Source: Nocardioides sp. JQ2195 (GTDB lineage Bacteria > Actinomycetota > Actinomycetes > Propionibacteriales > Nocardioidaceae). From it: a stretch of 64,000 bases of DNA. Within the stretch, counting starts at the first letter, position 1; every line of letters begins with the position of its first letter. Positions 34,064 to 43,007 of this stretch are shown one piece after another. A program made the translations under genes and the position numbers. Location of the stretch: positions 2,976,001-3,040,000 of the forward strand of contig NZ_CP050902.1 in assembly GCF_012272695.1 (NCBI RefSeq), in the 5' to 3' direction. A model generated the notes under the pieces. That model was not told the DNA's origin, did no database searches, and worked only from the letters and a program-made list of their open reading frames with translations.

Positions 34064-35470
34064 TTGACCACCTTCAGAGAACTGGGCGTCCTGCCCGAAA
34101 TCGCTGACGCCCTCGAACGCGCCGGCATCACCGAGCCCTTCCCGATCCAGGAGATGACGCTCTCCGTCGCCCTGCTCGGCACCGACCTCATCGGACAGGC
34201 CCGCACCGGCACCGGCAAGACCCTCGCCTTCGGCATCCCGATCCTCCAGCGCACCGTCGCCTCCCATGACGCCGACTACGCCGAGCTGGCCCAGGGCAAG
34301 CCCCAGGCACTCATCGTGGCCCCGACCCGCGAGCTTGCCCTCCAGGTCTCCAACGACCTGCACCTGGCCGGCTCGGACCGCGGCATCCGCGTGCTCACCG
34401 TCTACGGAGGCGTGGGCTACGACCCACAGCTCGACGCCCTCAAGTCGGGCGTCGACGTGGTCGTCGGCACCCCCGGCCGCCTCCTCGACCTGGCCAACCG
34501 CAAGGCCCTCGACCTGTCGCACGTGAAGTCCGTCGTGCTCGACGAGGCCGACGAGATGCTCGACCTCGGGTTCCTCCCCGACGTCAACAAGCTTCTCGCG
34601 ATGACCCCCGAGACCCGGCAGACCATGCTGTTCTCGGCCACCATGCCGGCCGCGATCATCGCCCTGGCCCGCACCCACATGCGCCACCCGATGAACATCC
34701 GCGCGGAGTCCTCGACCGACGAGCAGACCGTGCCGGCCACCGCCCAGTTCATCTACCAGGCCCACGACCTCGACAAGCCGGAGATCATCGGCCGGGTCCT
34801 GCAGGCCGACGACGCCGACAAGGTCATCGTCTTCACCCGCACCAAGCGCCAGTCGCAGCGGATCGCCGACGACCTCACCGAGCGTGGGTTCAACGCCAGC
34901 CCCCTCCACGGCGACATGCAGCAGACGTCCCGCGAGAAGGCGATGGCCAAGTTCCGCGAGGACAAGATCAAGGTCCTCGTCGCCACGGACGTCGCCGCTC
35001 GCGGCATCGACGTCGCCGGCGTCTCCCACGTCATCAACTACACCTGCCCCGAGGACGACAAGACCTACGTGCACCGCATCGGTCGCACGGGTCGCGCGGG
35101 CGCCTCCGGTGTGGCCATCACCTTCGTCGACTGGGCGGACCTGACCCGGTGGAAGGTCATCAACAAGGCCCTCGACCTGCCCTTCGACGAGCCGCAGGAG
35201 ACCTACTCGACCTCGGAGCACCTCTTCCACGACCAGGGCATCCCGGTGGGCACGAAGGGACGCATCAAGGACCCGGCGCCCGTCGAGCGCAAGCCGGCCG
35301 GTCAGGGCCGCGGTGGCGACCGTCGTCGCGGTGAAGGTCGTTCGGGCGGTGGCGACAAGTCCACCGAGGCTCCGCGCCGCAACCGGAACCGGAACCGTCG
35401 TCGCACGCGCAACGGCGAGTCCGTCACCTCCAGCGCCAAGCCCGCGTCGAGCACCAGCCAGGGCGACTGA
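34064..35470 (+). CDS. DEAD-box ATP-dependent RNA helicase
   Basis: 468-residue helicase with all core motifs: Q motif region (PFPIQEMTL), ARTGTGKT (I), PTRELALQV (Ia), LDEADEML (II), FSAT (III), VATDVAARGID (V) and HRIGRTGRAG (VI). After about residue 395 comes a basic Arg/Gly/Asn tail (RNRNRNRRRTRNG) likely to bind RNA. I chose the TTG at 34064, since MTTFRELGVL is the conserved beginning and GGAAAAG lies about 10 nt upstream; the frame extends further up but that portion is not helicase-like. Expected roles are ribosome biogenesis or RNA turnover. Confidence 0.93.
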   Translation: MTTFRELGVLPEIADALERAGITEPFPIQEMTLSVALLGTDLIGQARTGTGKTLAFGIPILQRTVASHDADYAELAQGKPQALIVAPTRELALQVSNDLHLAGSDRGIRVLTVYGGVGYDPQLDALKSGVDVVVGTPGRLLDLANRKALDLSHVKSVVLDEADEMLDLGFLPDVNKLLAMTPETRQTMLFSATMPAAIIALARTHMRHPMNIRAESSTDEQTVPATAQFIYQAHDLDKPEIIGRVLQADDADKVIVFTRTKRQSQRIADDLTERGFNASPLHGDMQQTSREKAMAKFREDKIKVLVATDVAARGIDVAGVSHVINYTCPEDDKTYVHRIGRTGRAGASGVAITFVDWADLTRWKVINKALDLPFDEPQETYSTSEHLFHDQGIPVGTKGRIKDPAPVERKPAGQGRGGDRRRGEGRSGGGDKSTEAPRRNRNRNRRRTRNGESVTSSAKPASSTSQGD

Positions 35471-35489
35471 CCCAGGACATCGTCAGGTC

Positions 35490-35525
35490 GGCCCGGACCA
35501 TCCTGCAGCGCAGGTGGTCCGGGCC
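35490..35525 (+). terminator. Terminator after the DEAD-box helicase
   Basis: 11-bp perfect arms GGCCCGGACCA / TGGTCCGGGCC, plus an inner CCTG/CAGG pair, followed by GTTCC. 20 bp after the stop; also faces the end of the L,D-transpeptidase gene. Confidence 0.8.
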
Positions 35526-35636
35526 GTTCCATGCCACGACGCGTGTCGGAGCCGCGGTGGGCACACGGCGGTCCGTGATGGCACTCCGCCTGAGGTCCTC
35601 CACAGCCGGGCCGAGACGCCCTGCCGCAACCGGGGA

Positions 35637-36335
35637 TCAGATCACGACGACAGTGGTGCCGATGGGAGCGAACTCCCACAGCGCCTTGGCGTCGACGGGG
35701 CGCTGACGGATGCAGCCGTGCGACCGCGGAGTGCCGAGCTCGTCCGCGGTCTGCACCCGCTGACCGTCGTCGACCGGGATGTCGTGGAAGCCGATCGCCG
35801 CGTTCGGTCCGTGGGCGAACCGCACGAACCAGTTCATCGTGCCGGAGTCGTCGATGCCCCACGCCTTCTCGGAGCGGGAGTACACCGCGAACGTGCCGGG
35901 GTCGAGGTTGTCGTAGACGCTGCCCGAGACCAGGTAGGTGCGTTCGACGGTGTCGTCCTCGTCGATCAGCCACACGCGTTGGGCAGCCTGGCTGAACACC
36001 ACGCGCCTGCCCTCGCCCGAATCGGCGGGAGCCTCCGTCGGGTCGACGGGGATGACCGTCGGGTCGGCAACCTGCTTGGCCACCGTCGTTCCCTGCTCGT
36101 CAGGCTCGGCACCATCCTTGGCCGAGCCGCCGCCGGTCACCCTGTCCCTGGCTGCGTCGCCCTTGGCCCCCGAGGGAACCGACATCGAGGCGGAGACAGC
36201 GGCGGCGTCCTGCCCACCGGTGGGCAGCACCCCGGTCCCACCGAGCACGGCGGTCAGGGTGATCAGGCTCGAGGAGCACACCGCCACGATCCGCCCGTAG
36301 CGGGGCCGGATCGACGGGGACCGGTGACGACTCAT
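35637..36335 (-). CDS. L,D-transpeptidase (YkuD family), exported
   Basis: 232-residue protein with an N-terminal hydrophobic segment (about 14-40: IVAVCSSSLITLTAVLGGTG) acting as signal peptide or anchor, a disordered linker of about 60 residues, and a YkuD domain. The catalytic signature is SHGCIRQ at about 203-209, with the Cys nucleophile present and an upstream HDIP segment. These enzymes make 3-3 cross-links in peptidoglycan. It is separated by 6 nt from the upstream... in genome order it follows the parA-like gene's end, on the same strand but with its own start. Confidence 0.9.
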   Translation of the reverse strand: MSRHRSPSIRPRYGRIVAVCSSSLITLTAVLGGTGVLPTGGQDAAAVSASMSVPSGAKGDAARDRVTGGGSAKDGAEPDEQGTTVAKQVADPTVIPVDPTEAPADSGEGRRVVFSQAAQRVWLIDEDDTVERTYLVSGSVYDNLDPGTFAVYSRSEKAWGIDDSGTMNWFVRFAHGPNAAIGFHDIPVDDGQRVQTADELGTPRSHGCIRQRPVDAKALWEFAPIGTTVVVI

Positions 36336-36341
36336 GCGAGG

Positions 36342-37121
36342 TCACTTCCTCCGGCGTCGCTCGACCAGGTTCGCGGCGACCTCACGGTAGGCCTGCGCCC
36401 CCTTGTTGCTGCGGCTGGTGGCGAGGATCGAGCGGCCAGCGGCCGGTGCCTCCGCGAACTTGATCGTCTTCGGGATCGGCGGCTCGATGACGTCGAGGTC
36501 GTAGGTGTCGGAGATCGTCTCGAGGACGGTCCGCGAGTGGTTGGTCCGGCCGTCGAACAGTGTCGGCAGGACACCCCAGACCTTCAGCCTGCGGTTGGTG
36601 AACTTGCGGACGTCGTGCACGGTGTCGAGCAGCTGCCCGACGCCACGGTGCGAGAGCGTCTCGCACTGGAGCGGGATCACCACTGCCTGGGCCGCAGTCA
36701 GCGCGGCCACGGTGAGGACACCCAGGGACGGCGGACAGTCCAGCAGCACCCAGTCGTAGCCGACTCCGGCTTCCTCGAGGTCCTCGAGAGCACCCTTGAT
36801 GACGTGCTCGCGGCCGGTGCGGGTCAACAGGTCCGCCTCGGCGCGAGCCAGCTCGATCGTGGCCGGCAGCAGGTCGACACCGTCGTCGGTCTCGATGATG
36901 GCCTCGGTCGGGTCGAGCCCCTTGGTCAACACGTGGTGGACCGAGAGCTCGAGGTCCTCGGGGTCGATCCCGAGGGAGAAGGTCAGGCACGCCTGCGGAT
37001 CGAGGTCGACGAGGAGAACCTTGTGGCCCAGCTCGACGAGGGCCGCACCGAGCGACGCGACGGTCGTGGTCTTGGCGACGCCGCCCTTCTGGTTGGCGAT
37101 CGCGAGAGTCGTGGAAGTCAT
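36342..37121 (-). CDS. Orphan ParA-type ATPase
   Basis: 259-residue ParA/Soj-like protein. The deviant Walker A motif is KGGVAKTTT at about residues 12-20 and Walker B is VLLDCPPSLG; a second Lys-containing region, QCETLSHRGVGQLL, is typical of chromosomal ParA. No parB gene or parS-like repeat is visible nearby, so this is probably not the main chromosome segregation ParA, and its cargo is unknown. The next gene on the strand, 6 nt beyond its stop, is the L,D-transpeptidase. Confidence 0.88.
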   Translation of the reverse strand: MTSTTLAIANQKGGVAKTTTVASLGAALVELGHKVLLVDLDPQACLTFSLGIDPEDLELSVHHVLTKGLDPTEAIIETDDGVDLLPATIELARAEADLLTRTGREHVIKGALEDLEEAGVGYDWVLLDCPPSLGVLTVAALTAAQAVVIPLQCETLSHRGVGQLLDTVHDVRKFTNRRLKVWGVLPTLFDGRTNHSRTVLETISDTYDLDVIEPPIPKTIKFAEAPAAGRSILATSRSNKGAQAYREVAANLVERRRRK

Positions 37122-37230
37122 CGTGGGCCCATCATGCCTGAAGGACGGTGCGGAACCCCACAGGAGAGGCCGAAGCGGACACGAGTCGCCCACGACGGCC
37201 GTCGCCGGCGCGTGCCGGGAGGGTGCCTCG

Positions 37231-38109
37231 TCAGGGAACGACGAGCTCCGGGGTCCGGCGCCCGGATCGGGCAGCCGCATCGGAGGCCAGGGCGATGAGC
37301 CGCTCGAACTGCTCGGGCTCCGTGGTGTTGCACCCGAGCTCGTGGTTCTTTTTCCCGGCCCCGTGGTAGTCACTGGACCCGGTGCGCACCAGTCCGAGGT
37401 CGTCGGCGATGGCAGCCAGGTCCCGGCGCGACGCCGCGTCGTGGTCCTGGTGATCCACCTCCAGCCCGACGAGACCGAGCTCGGCGAGCCCCGCAATGTC
37501 CTCGGGGCTCATCCCGGCGGGCGCGTGTCGACCCCACGGGTGGGCGAGCACGGCCACCCCACCGGCCTCACCGACGATCCGGATCATCTCCACCAGGGGC
37601 GCCGCATACCGGTGCACGTAGGCAGGTCGCCCCGGGCTCAACAGCTCGTCGAAGGCCTGTTCACGGTCACGCACGACACCCCGGTCCACCAGGGCGTCCG
37701 CCACGTGGGGGCGGCCGGCGGCCGCAGCATCGCCCGCCACCTGACGTACGTCGTCGACACGGATCGCGATGCCGAGCTCGTTGAGTCGTTCGAGGATCGC
37801 GGGGATCCGTGAGTTCCGTCCGTCCAGGACCTTCTGGAGCCCCTCGACGAGCGGCGGGTACGTCGGGTCGGGAAGGTAGCCGAGCAGGTGGACGCCCTGC
37901 CCGTTGTGCTTGGTGCTGATCTCCAGCCCCCGCACCAACGTGATCCCCGTCTCCGCGGCAGCGCGGGTGGCCTCGGCCCACCCGTCCGTGGTGTCGTGAT
38001 CGGTGAGGGCCACCACGTCCAGGCCCTGCGCAGCCGCGAGACGGATCACCTCGTCCGGGGGCTGGGTGCCGTCGCTGACACGTGAATGCGTGTGGAGGTC
38101 GATGCGCAC
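37231..38109 (-). CDS. PHP domain phosphoesterase (TrpH/YciV-like)
   Basis: 292-residue PHP protein. Metal ligands are visible in DLHTHSRVSDGT (residues 4-15), ALTDHD (about 34-39), GLEIS (about 61), AHPWGRH and the C-terminal SDYHG. E. coli relatives (RNase AM/TrpH) act on 3',5'-nucleoside bisphosphates and short RNA 5' ends. GTG start at 38109 lies 6 nt behind a TAGGCT box with no ribosome site, so probably leaderless. Confidence 0.88.
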   Translation of the reverse strand: MRIDLHTHSRVSDGTQPPDEVIRLAAAQGLDVVALTDHDTTDGWAEATRAAAETGITLVRGLEISTKHNGQGVHLLGYLPDPTYPPLVEGLQKVLDGRNSRIPAILERLNELGIAIRVDDVRQVAGDAAAAGRPHVADALVDRGVVRDREQAFDELLSPGRPAYVHRYAAPLVEMIRIVGEAGGVAVLAHPWGRHAPAGMSPEDIAGLAELGLVGLEVDHQDHDAASRRDLAAIADDLGLVRTGSSDYHGAGKKNHELGCNTTEPEQFERLIALASDAAARSGRRTPELVVP

Positions 38110-38153
38110 GTCGGCAGCCTAGGGCATGCAGGACGAGGCCAGCGCCGACCCGG

Positions 38154-38786
38154 TCACCACGAGGCGCGCGGTCCTCCGAAGGGCAGCTCGAGCAGCGGTG
38201 CGCCCACTCCCGAGACGTCCGCGACCAACCAGTCCTCCCGCAGCAGCAACAGGGCCGAGGCAGGCGTCACGACCAGCCACAACCAGCGCCCGTGCGCCTC
38301 CCCGGCCGCCACGGCACGATCCCTGACGGCGTCGTCACCCGACATCGGCAGCAACCACAGGGGAACCACCTGGCCGTCCACGCGCACTCGCATCGAGGGG
38401 GCCTCGGCGCCGATCTCCGCCCCGGGGTCGGAGTGCACGGTGCCAGCGCAGCGGGACCCCAGACCCGTCGCCGGCTCCTCGCTGACCATGGTCACCTCGA
38501 CCGGGCCGTCGAGCGGACTCACCCCGGCCACCGAGGCCACGGTGGCCACCGCCCCGGTGCCGCCCACGACGACGCCGAAGTCGGTCACCTGCCACCCCGA
38601 GGCCATCGGCCACGGCAGGTAGGTGGGAAAGCCCCCGGCCCGCCGCAGGTGCTCCCCGAACGAGTCGTACGACGCCTCGGCCGCGCGCCACAGCGGCGGG
38701 ACGAGGCCGTGCGCGGCGCAGCGCCAACGGGCGTCCGACTCCGCGACCGGAGACGGGCAGCGGGGGCAGCCGGCGTCGAGGACCAC
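38154..38786 (-). CDS. DUF6758-like conserved actinobacterial protein
   Basis: 210-residue protein of unknown function. It starts with a Cys/His cluster (CPRCPSPVAESDARWRCAAH) that looks like a small zinc-binding module; the rest is a mixed domain with no recognised catalytic motif, ending in a hydrophobic stretch ASALLLLREDWLVADV. GTG start. It often lies next to the PHP gene in Actinobacteria, as here, which may hint at a shared role. Confidence 0.72.
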   Translation of the reverse strand: MVLDAGCPRCPSPVAESDARWRCAAHGLVPPLWRAAEASYDSFGEHLRRAGGFPTYLPWPMASGWQVTDFGVVVGGTGAVATVASVAGVSPLDGPVEVTMVSEEPATGLGSRCAGTVHSDPGAEIGAEAPSMRVRVDGQVVPLWLLPMSGDDAVRDRAVAAGEAHGRWLWLVVTPASALLLLREDWLVADVSGVGAPLLELPFGGPRASW

Positions 38787-38841
38787 GGGTCAACGGTGCG
38801 ACTGGATCACTGGCTCCGTCAAGAGCGGCCGGGTCGCTCGG

Positions 38842-39426
38842 TCAGGCGTTCCACCGGAGGACGGCGGGGCACTCCCGCTCGAAGCCGAGCACCGACACCG
38901 TCGACGTGTCCAAGCGCAGCAGCCTGCCGTCGGTCGCGGGCAACCCGAGCCAGCGTGCCGCCAGGACCCGCAGCGAGTGACCGTGGGCGAAGGCCAAGGT
39001 GCGGCCGGGGACCTCCCGGGCCCTCCGGACGACACGATCCAGCCGGGCAGCGACCTGCGCGGCCGACTCCCCGCCCGGGGACGGGTGCGTCCACACGGTC
39101 CATCCCGGCACGCTCTCGCGGATCTCGGGCGTGGTCACGCCCTCGTACTCGCCGTAGGCCCACTCAGCAAGGTCCTCGTCGACCTCGGCATCCGGGAAGC
39201 CCGCCAGGGCTGCGGTCCGCCATGCCCGCGTGCGAGGACTGGTCAGGACCTGGTCGAAGGACGTCGCCGCCAGCTGTGGCGCCAAGGCCCTCGCCACCTC
39301 CACCCCCGTCTCCGTGAGGTCCAGATCGGTGATGGAGGTGTGCTTGCCGTCGCGGCTCCACTCCGTCTCGCCGTGGCGCACCAACCAGAGCTCGTGCGGT
39401 GTCGGATCCGTCTCCTGGTGGCTCAT
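38842..39426 (-). CDS. Histidine phosphatase superfamily protein
   Basis: 194-residue phosphoglycerate-mutase-like phosphatase. The RHG catalytic motif is in LWLVRHGETEWS at about residues 13-24, the second Arg in TSPRTRAWRTA, the Glu in LAEWAYGEYEG and the second His in FAHGHSLRVL. All core residues are present. Substrate unknown; close relatives in actinobacteria are often labelled acid phosphatase. Divergent from the MFS gene, whose start is only about 50 bp away. Confidence 0.9.
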   Translation of the reverse strand: MSHQETDPTPHELWLVRHGETEWSRDGKHTSITDLDLTETGVEVARALAPQLAATSFDQVLTSPRTRAWRTAALAGFPDAEVDEDLAEWAYGEYEGVTTPEIRESVPGWTVWTHPSPGGESAAQVAARLDRVVRRAREVPGRTLAFAHGHSLRVLAARWLGLPATDGRLLRLDTSTVSVLGFERECPAVLRWNA

Positions 39427-39476
39427 GGGATCACTGTTGCACGCATTCCGGAACCGGTCAGCGCAGGCCGCGTGCG

Positions 39477-40628
39477 ATGCTCACCCTCATGCCCACCGTG
39501 CTCACGCCCACGCCCACGCGGGCGCGCCTGTCCGTCGCGTCGGCCTTCCTGGCGCAGGGCATGGTCTTCATCAGCCTGACCACGCGCCTGCCCGTCGTGA
39601 AGGAGACGTGGAGCATCGGGGAGGCCGCCCTCAGCCTGCTCCTGCTGATGATGGTGCTCCTGGCCGGCGTGGGCTCCGTCCTGGCCGAGACGCTGGCACG
39701 CCGGCGCACCAGCGCCACCGTGCTGCGTGGCGGGTTGCTGCTGGTCGCCGGTGCGGTTCCCGTGGTCGCACTCGCCCCGAGCTTCGCCGTGTTCGTCACC
39801 GGGCTCGCGGCCTACGGCGTCGGCCTCGGCGTGGTGGACGCGGCCAGCAACATGCAGGCCGTGGCCGTCGAGCACGCCTACCGTCGGCCGATCCTCCCCT
39901 CGTTCCACGGCGCCTGGACGCTCGGTGGCCTGATCGGCTCGATGGTCACGCTGGCCACCGGCGGCCTCGCCCCGGTCGCGGTGGTGGCCGTGGTGCCACT
40001 CCTGGCGGCCTTCGCGCCGCTCCTGCCGCGGGTCGGCGATCCGTTGCCCTCCGACGTCGAGGTGCCATGGCGCCCGATCGTGCTGGTGGGGCTGGGCATG
40101 GTGCTCTTCTACATGGTCGACACCGCTGCCACCACCTGGGGGCCGACCTACCTCGACACCACCTTCAGCACACCGGAGAGGCTGGTGGCCCTCGCCACGC
40201 TGCCCTACCTCGTGGCCACCCTGGTCGTGCGCTTGGCGGGCGACGGACTGGTCGCCCGTTTCGGCCCGGTGCCCGTCCTCCGCGCCGGTGGGCTCGTGGC
40301 AGCCGTGTCGCTGGCCGTGGTCGTGACCGCTCCCACGTGGCCGATCTCGGTGCTGGGCTTCACCCTGCTCGGTGCCGGTGTCGCAGTGATCGCCCCCCTC
40401 AGCTTTTCCGCGGCGGCTCGCATCGCCGGTGGGGACGAGGTGCCGGATCACCTGCGCCAGGCACGGGTGGACGTGGTGATCGGTCGGTTCAACCAGTTCA
40501 ACTACGTGGGCGCCCTGCTGGGTGCTGTGCTCACGGGCCTGGTCGGCGCCGACAACCTGCGCATCGGCTTCGCCGTGCCGATGGTGCTGATCCTCGCCAT
40601 CCTGCCGTTGGCACGGGCCTTCCGCTGA
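39477..40628 (+). CDS. MFS transporter
   Basis: 383-residue membrane protein with 12 hydrophobic segments. The loop after helix 2 carries ETLARRRTSATVLRGG (motif A-like) and helix 5 the Gly/Pro-rich SFHGAWTLGGLIGS typical of sugar or small-molecule MFS carriers such as the FucP/YbjJ-like group. Two ATG codons (39477, 39489) are possible; neither has a good ribosome site. Substrate unknown. Confidence 0.85.
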   Translation: MLTLMPTVLTPTPTRARLSVASAFLAQGMVFISLTTRLPVVKETWSIGEAALSLLLLMMVLLAGVGSVLAETLARRRTSATVLRGGLLLVAGAVPVVALAPSFAVFVTGLAAYGVGLGVVDAASNMQAVAVEHAYRRPILPSFHGAWTLGGLIGSMVTLATGGLAPVAVVAVVPLLAAFAPLLPRVGDPLPSDVEVPWRPIVLVGLGMVLFYMVDTAATTWGPTYLDTTFSTPERLVALATLPYLVATLVVRLAGDGLVARFGPVPVLRAGGLVAAVSLAVVVTAPTWPISVLGFTLLGAGVAVIAPLSFSAAARIAGGDEVPDHLRQARVDVVIGRFNQFNYVGALLGAVLTGLVGADNLRIGFAVPMVLILAILPLARAFR

Positions 40629-40679
40629 GCCGGAGCCGCTGGACCACGGCCTCCGGTGGCCGTACCGGGGCCGGATGGG

Positions 40680-41714
40680 TCAGCGGGGCACGAACACCCA
40701 GTAGTCCAGGTCGAGGAGTACACCGTCGGCGTACTTGCCCTCGTCGTTGCGCAGGGTCATGGACTCGTCGCGGCCCTTGGTCGCGACCAGGCGCACGCGG
40801 ACGGCACCGACTCCGGGAGCGGAGGTCTCTGCCTTGTCGAGCACCTCGGACCACGCGTAGACGGTGTCGCCCGCGAACGCCGGCGCGGTGTGGGCACCGG
40901 CGTTGACGGCGGCAACGAGCTGGGCATTGGCCAGCCCGTTGAAGGACAGTGCGCGCGCCATCGAGATCACGTGCCCGCCGTAGACCAGACGGGTGCCGTC
41001 GGGGCGAGCCTCGGTGTTGAAGTGCACCTTCGCCGTGTTCTGCCAGAGGCGGGTGGCCATCATGTGCTCAGCGTCAGTGAGCGTGACCCCGTCGACGTGG
41101 TCGATCTTCTCGCCGACCTCGTAGTCGTCGAACCGGTGCGACTCACCCGCGGCCGCGAAGTCGTAGCTCGTGAAGTCGAGACCCTCGGGGACGACGAGGT
41201 CCTCCGGCGCGACCACGTCGGCCAGCTCCGGCACCACGGACTCGGGGGCGGCGGACTCGGGGTCCCGCTTGTGCACCATCACCCAACGCACCCAGTCGAG
41301 GGCGATCTCGCCACGCTGGTTGGTCGCCGTCGAGCGGACGTAGACGACGCCCGTCCGGCCGTTGGAGTTCTGCTTGAGACCGATCACCTCGGACGACGTG
41401 CGCAGGGTGTCGCCGGTGACCACCGGACGGTGGAAGCGGCACTCGGCGTAGCCGAGGTTGGCCACGGCGTTGAGCGAGATGTCGGGCACGGTCTTGCCGA
41501 ACGCGATGTGGAAGGCGATCAGGTCCTCGACCGGCGCCGGGGACAGGCCACACCGTGCCGCGAACTCCGCTGAGGACGGCAACGCGAAACGGGTGGGGTA
41601 GATGGCGCCGTACAACGCCCGATCCCCGTCGGTCACGGTCCGGGGGGTGGCGTGCTCCAGCACCTGCCCCACGGTGAAGTCCTCGAAGAAGTTGCCCGGG
41701 TTGGTCTTGGTCAT
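40680..41714 (-). CDS. MaoC-like dehydratase, tandem hotdog (mesaconyl-CoA hydratase-like)
   Basis: 344-residue protein with two hotdog-type halves: first half FFEDFTVGQVLEHATPRTVT followed by DRALYGAIYPTRF, second half FDDYEVGEKIDHVDGVTLTDAEHMMATR. Length and layout match the mesaconyl-CoA hydratase / beta-methylmalyl-CoA dehydratase group rather than single-domain MaoC enzymes. Good ribosome site GAGAGGA before the ATG at 41714. Acts on CoA thioesters, so it may work in acyl-CoA or methylaspartate/glyoxylate-type metabolism; the acyl-CoA dehydrogenase gene at 43-44 kb is nearby but separate. Confidence 0.82.
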   Translation of the reverse strand: MTKTNPGNFFEDFTVGQVLEHATPRTVTDGDRALYGAIYPTRFALPSSAEFAARCGLSPAPVEDLIAFHIAFGKTVPDISLNAVANLGYAECRFHRPVVTGDTLRTSSEVIGLKQNSNGRTGVVYVRSTATNQRGEIALDWVRWVMVHKRDPESAAPESVVPELADVVAPEDLVVPEGLDFTSYDFAAAGESHRFDDYEVGEKIDHVDGVTLTDAEHMMATRLWQNTAKVHFNTEARPDGTRLVYGGHVISMARALSFNGLANAQLVAAVNAGAHTAPAFAGDTVYAWSEVLDKAETSAPGVGAVRVRLVATKGRDESMTLRNDEGKYADGVLLDLDYWVFVPR

Positions 41715-41839
41715 GGTGTCCTCTCGGCTCCGTGCGCACGCCTGCGAGGTTCTCGAAGGCGTGCCCATGGTGCCGCACTTCACCACCGGGTGGTGACACG
41801 TCCCAGCGTGCGGTTCACCACAGCTGGGACCACCGGGCA

Positions 41840-41859
41840 CCCCGGGCTTCACCCCGGGG
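41840..41859 (-). terminator. GC hairpin after the DUF5302 gene
   Basis: CCCCGGG-CTTCAC-CCCGGGG, 18-37 bp beyond the stop. A second inverted repeat (GTCCCAGC at 41800-41807, GCTGGGAC at 41823-41830) follows. Confidence 0.6.
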
Positions 41860-41876
41860 CCGTCATGACCCGGAGG

Positions 41877-42068
41877 TCAGGAACCGCCACCACCGGCCTT
41901 GCGTCGATGCATCTTGGGACCGCCTCCCTCGACCTCGGACCCGTGCACCTTCTCCCGTGACTCGGCGCGACCGTCGCCCTCCGTGGGGTGGTGCGCGCCG
42001 TTCTTGCGCTCGAGGGCTTCGCGCATCTTCGCCTTGAGGTCCGCGTTGGTTTCCCCAGCATCCGTCAT
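41877..42068 (-). CDS. DUF5302 family small protein
   Basis: 63-residue hydrophilic, charged protein typical of actinobacteria: NADLKAKMREALERKN in the N-terminal half and a C-terminal PKMHRRKAGGGGS tail. Strong ribosome site (GGAGGAGACACC) fixes the ATG at 42068. Function unknown; probably intrinsically disordered. Confidence 0.85.
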   Translation of the reverse strand: MTDAGETNADLKAKMREALERKNGAHHPTEGDGRAESREKVHGSEVEGGGPKMHRRKAGGGGS

Positions 42069-42202
42069 GGTGTCTCCTCCGGTGGTCGCTGAGTCACCAC
42101 CATGGCATCCCCGAGGCCCGGGGCCAAGCGGATATCCGAACTCTTCCCGAGGTGGTTTCCGGCTTCCGGGCGTCAACCTCGAAGCCCGGGGAGCAACTCG
42201 TC

Positions 42203-42295
42203 GTGACGCGTCTGGCCTACCTGGTCGAGGACCTCGAGACCTATGATCGAGTCACCATCGACGGTGGCCGATCCAACCAGACCGGCGTGAGCTGA
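42203..42295 (+). CDS. Possible 30-residue small ORF / leader peptide
   Basis: GTG start with GGGGAG 9 nt upstream; the predicted peptide contains YLVEDLETYDRVTIDGG. The stop is 5 nt before the hairpin at 42301-42325 and 58 nt before the lipoprotein start. It might be a leader peptide, an independent small protein, or a remnant of a larger gene. No recognised family; reported because the ribosome site is good. Confidence 0.3.
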   Translation: MTRLAYLVEDLETYDRVTIDGGRSNQTGVS

Positions 42296-42300
42296 TCGAT

Positions 42301-42325
42301 GCCGTTCCCGAGTCCTGGGAACGGC
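42301..42325 (+). terminator. Hairpin in front of the lipoprotein gene
   Basis: GCCGTTCCC-GAGTCCT-GGGAACGGC, perfect 9-bp stem, just after the small ORF and 28 bp before the lipoprotein ATG. Terminator of the small ORF or attenuator-like leader structure. Confidence 0.5.
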
Positions 42326-42353
42326 GGGCCTGACCACCAAGGAGTTGAACTCG

Positions 42354-42995
42354 ATGCACCGACGTGCCCCTGCCGCAACCGCGGCCCTGCTGTCGCTGGC
42401 CCTCGTCACCGGATGCGGAGGTGGCTCCGACGACGACGCCAAGGGATCCGAGCCCAGTGAGTCTGCGAGCTCCCCGGCATCTGCTCCGGCACCGGAGGAG
42501 AGCGAGACGCCGACCGACACCGACTTCGGCGCACCGGCCAAGGGCCCCCTGGTCAAGGGCGACGGCTACACGTATCGGATGCCTGCCGCGTGGGTCAACA
42601 GCACCAAGCAGGCCAAGGCGGTCCAGAAGAGCATCGACTCCGCGGCCGGTGAGGCCACGTTCGACGACGGCTTCAGGGACACCGTCACCGTCAACTTCGA
42701 CAGGGCCCCGGGGAGCACCCTCGACGACCTCGAGGCGTCGGTCCCGGACCAGCTGTCGGAGCAGGTCAAGAAGCTCGACATGCAGCCCCACGTCATCCTC
42801 GAGGGCGTGGAGACCCTCCACTACCGCGGCCTGGTCGTCGACGGCCCCTCGAAGTACTACCTCGAGCAGTTCACCAACCTCGACGACGACTCGAGGATCA
42901 CCATCATCACCTTCTCCTTCTCCCCCGACCTTCCCAAGGCCAGGCGCGACTCGGTGGTCAACGGTGTCCTGGCGTCATGGAAGTGGACGAGCTGA
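42354..42995 (+). CDS. Secreted lipoprotein, function unknown
   Basis: 213-residue protein with a type II signal peptide: lipobox LVTGC with the acylated Cys at about residue 21, followed by a Gly/Asp/Ser/Pro-rich linker to about 60 and a compact domain (YTYRMPAAWVN to the end). The C-terminal part (ILEGVETLHYRGLVVDG, ITIITFSFSPD) resembles the general PsbP/Mog1-like lipoprotein fold by appearance only. The ATG at 42354 is favoured over the TTG at 42345 because AAGGAG then has a 9-nt spacing. Anchored outside the membrane. Confidence 0.8.
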   Translation: MHRRAPAATAALLSLALVTGCGGGSDDDAKGSEPSESASSPASAPAPEESETPTDTDFGAPAKGPLVKGDGYTYRMPAAWVNSTKQAKAVQKSIDSAAGEATFDDGFRDTVTVNFDRAPGSTLDDLEASVPDQLSEQVKKLDMQPHVILEGVETLHYRGLVVDGPSKYYLEQFTNLDDDSRITIITFSFSPDLPKARRDSVVNGVLASWKWTS

Positions 42996-43007
42996 CCCGG
43001 TGACGCC

